DNA from: Cognatilysobacter terrigena
GTDB lineage: Bacteria; Pseudomonadota; Gammaproteobacteria; Xanthomonadales; Xanthomonadaceae
Direction: 5' to 3'
DNA length: 45,220 bases
Assembly (NCBI RefSeq): GCF_004361065.1
Contig: NZ_SELT01000025.1
Span: forward strand, 1-45,220
Below are positions 44,493 through 45,220 of the stretch, one piece after another. The notes below the pieces were generated by a model, which saw only the letters and a list, made by a program, of their open reading frames with translations, searched no databases and was not told where the DNA came from. Numbering within the stretch: position 1 is the stretch's first letter; each line of letters begins with the position of its first letter. The translations under genes and the position numbers were made by a program.

Positions 44493-45220
44493 TCAATCGT
44501 GCGGGATCGCGCGCACTTCGCAGACGGCGCGCAACGCGGCCTTGATCGGCCGACCACGCGAACGCAACAGTTCGCGTTGCGTCTGCCAGTCGGGAAAGCG
44601 CTGTTCGACTTCCGCCCAGAATGCGGGCGAGTGGTTCGCCTGTATCAGATGGCAGAGCTCGTGCACGAGCACGTATTCGAACGCCGCGGGCGGCGCGAGC
44701 ACGAGCGCGAGATCCAGGCGCATGCGGTCGTCCGGAGCGAGCGAGCCCCACAGCGACGTGAGCGGACGGATCGTCGTCGTGCGCGGCGCGCGCGGCAGCG
44801 TCGGCAGGTATTTCGGCATCCAGCGCCCGACGTCCGCCTTCGCTTGCGCCAGATAGAAATTCGAGAACGCCTTGCGCACCGCGGCTTCGCCAAGCGCAGG
44901 CGGCAGCGTGGCGACTACCTGCTCATGGTCGAGCTCGACGCGCAGGAAACGGCCTTCGCGCCACTGCAGCGGCGCATCGACGCCGCGCAACGGCAGCGTC
45001 GTGCTTTCGCCGATGCGCAGCGGCTGCACGTCGCCGAACGTATGCGCGAGCTGGCCGGCGAGCCAGGCGGCATGTTCCTGCACGAAGGCGAGCGCGCGAC
45101 GATCGCTCGTGCGCGGCGGCACCGTGAGCCGGATGCCCCGCTCGGTGACGGTCAGGCGCAGCCCGCGCACGCGGCGGTTGTCGACGCGCTGCACGTCCAC
45201 GATGCGACCGTCCGGCAGCG
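44493..45220 (-). CDS. YgjP-like (M48/DUF45) metallopeptidase, 5' partial
   Basis: The frame runs off the right edge. Upstream of the in-frame GTG at 45200 it continues as LPDGRI, typical of the family N terminus, so the true start lies beyond the window. The YgjP/WLM-type domain includes FVQEHAAWLAGQLAHTFGD, WGSLAPDDRMRLDLALVLAP, the zinc motif HELCH and HSPAFWAEVEQRFPDW with a third histidine ligand. Such proteins are predicted zinc metallohydrolases, sometimes associated with type I restriction systems; none is visible here. It is cytoplasmic. Confidence 0.88.
   Translation of the reverse strand, partial: LPDGRIVDVQRVDNRRVRGLRLTVTERGIRLTVPPRTSDRRALAFVQEHAAWLAGQLAHTFGDVQPLRIGESTTLPLRGVDAPLQWREGRFLRVELDHEQVVATLPPALGEAAVRKAFSNFYLAQAKADVGRWMPKYLPTLPRAPRTTTIRPLTSLWGSLAPDDRMRLDLALVLAPPAAFEYVLVHELCHLIQANHSPAFWAEVEQRFPDWQTQRELLRSRGRPIKAALRAVCEVRAIPHD

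Noticed and set aside
44215-44751. 178-codon minus-strand frame across the amyloid control region
   Set aside because: It overlaps the metallopeptidase in another frame and runs through regulatory elements; composition is Arg-rich and shadow-like.

Overview
The window looks like a chromosomal stretch of a high-GC gammaproteobacterium, most likely a member of the Lysobacteraceae (Xanthomonadaceae; Lysobacter/Luteimonas-like). I base this on the very high GC third-position bias, the comF-bioB divergent arrangement, the glyQ-GST-glyS, tatABC and tamAB gene sets, and the overall protein style. No rRNA, tRNA, phage, insertion sequence or CRISPR array was seen, and nearly all of it is ordinary core or near-core DNA.

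Layout from left to right. (1) 1-1922: the 3' end of an Ig-repeat autotransporter and its terminator. (2) 2103-8244: comF, diverging from a tightly coupled biotin operon (bioB, bioF, a CASTOR-like ACT-domain protein, bioH, bioC, then a multidrug/DMT-type transporter). (3) 8204-11694, minus strand: an ArnT-type glycosyltransferase, a PLP-dependent Thr/Ser dehydratase and an EamA transporter. (4) 11898-13035: a Tyr/Gly-rich lipoprotein gene and a hairpin-rich intergenic region. (5) 13036-19114: mnmG, the potassium transporter gene kup, and a two-component pair of KdpD (lacking its N-terminal sensor) and KdpE type diverging from kup. (6) 19176-24040: hemerythrin, an S9 peptidase, a 59-aa Q/N-rich repeat protein with its own terminator, a 790-bp gene-poor gap, a DUF4142 lipoprotein and two tiny hydrophilic proteins. 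(7) 24103-33780, minus strand: tamB, tamA, glyS, a GST gene and glyQ. (8) 33889-39907: glutamine amidotransferase, a BPSS1780-type membrane protein, tatC/tatB/tatA, a SYLF-domain protein, hemH and an alpha/beta hydrolase. (9) 39917-44224, minus strand: a five-gene functional-amyloid (Fap)-like operon. (10) 44493-45220: a partial YgjP-type metallopeptidase.

The most interesting part is region 9. It encodes, in order of transcription, an exported N/D/S/T-rich and Gly-rich fibre-like protein, a small exported protein with an LDDLRGG motif, a periplasmic C39 cysteine peptidase (FapD-like), a second small exported protein with an LDELRGG motif, and a FapF-like outer-membrane translocator with an N-terminal coiled coil. 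The two LRGG motifs lie 20-45 residues after the signal peptides and look like double-glycine processing sites for the neighbouring C39 enzyme. That would make this a Fap variant in which small subunits carry cleavable periplasmic propeptides. All three secreted proteins share a related (I/G)QN core near the C terminus. Upstream lie a near-consensus sigma-54 promoter, a CRP/Clp-like palindrome and a set of inverted A/T-containing repeats. A strong intrinsic terminator closes the operon, and two UUCG-capped hairpins separate the first gene from the rest.

Second-tier points are the shortened KdpD next to kup, the ACT protein inside the biotin operon, the Q/N-rich small protein, and the multi-hairpin region upstream of mnmG.
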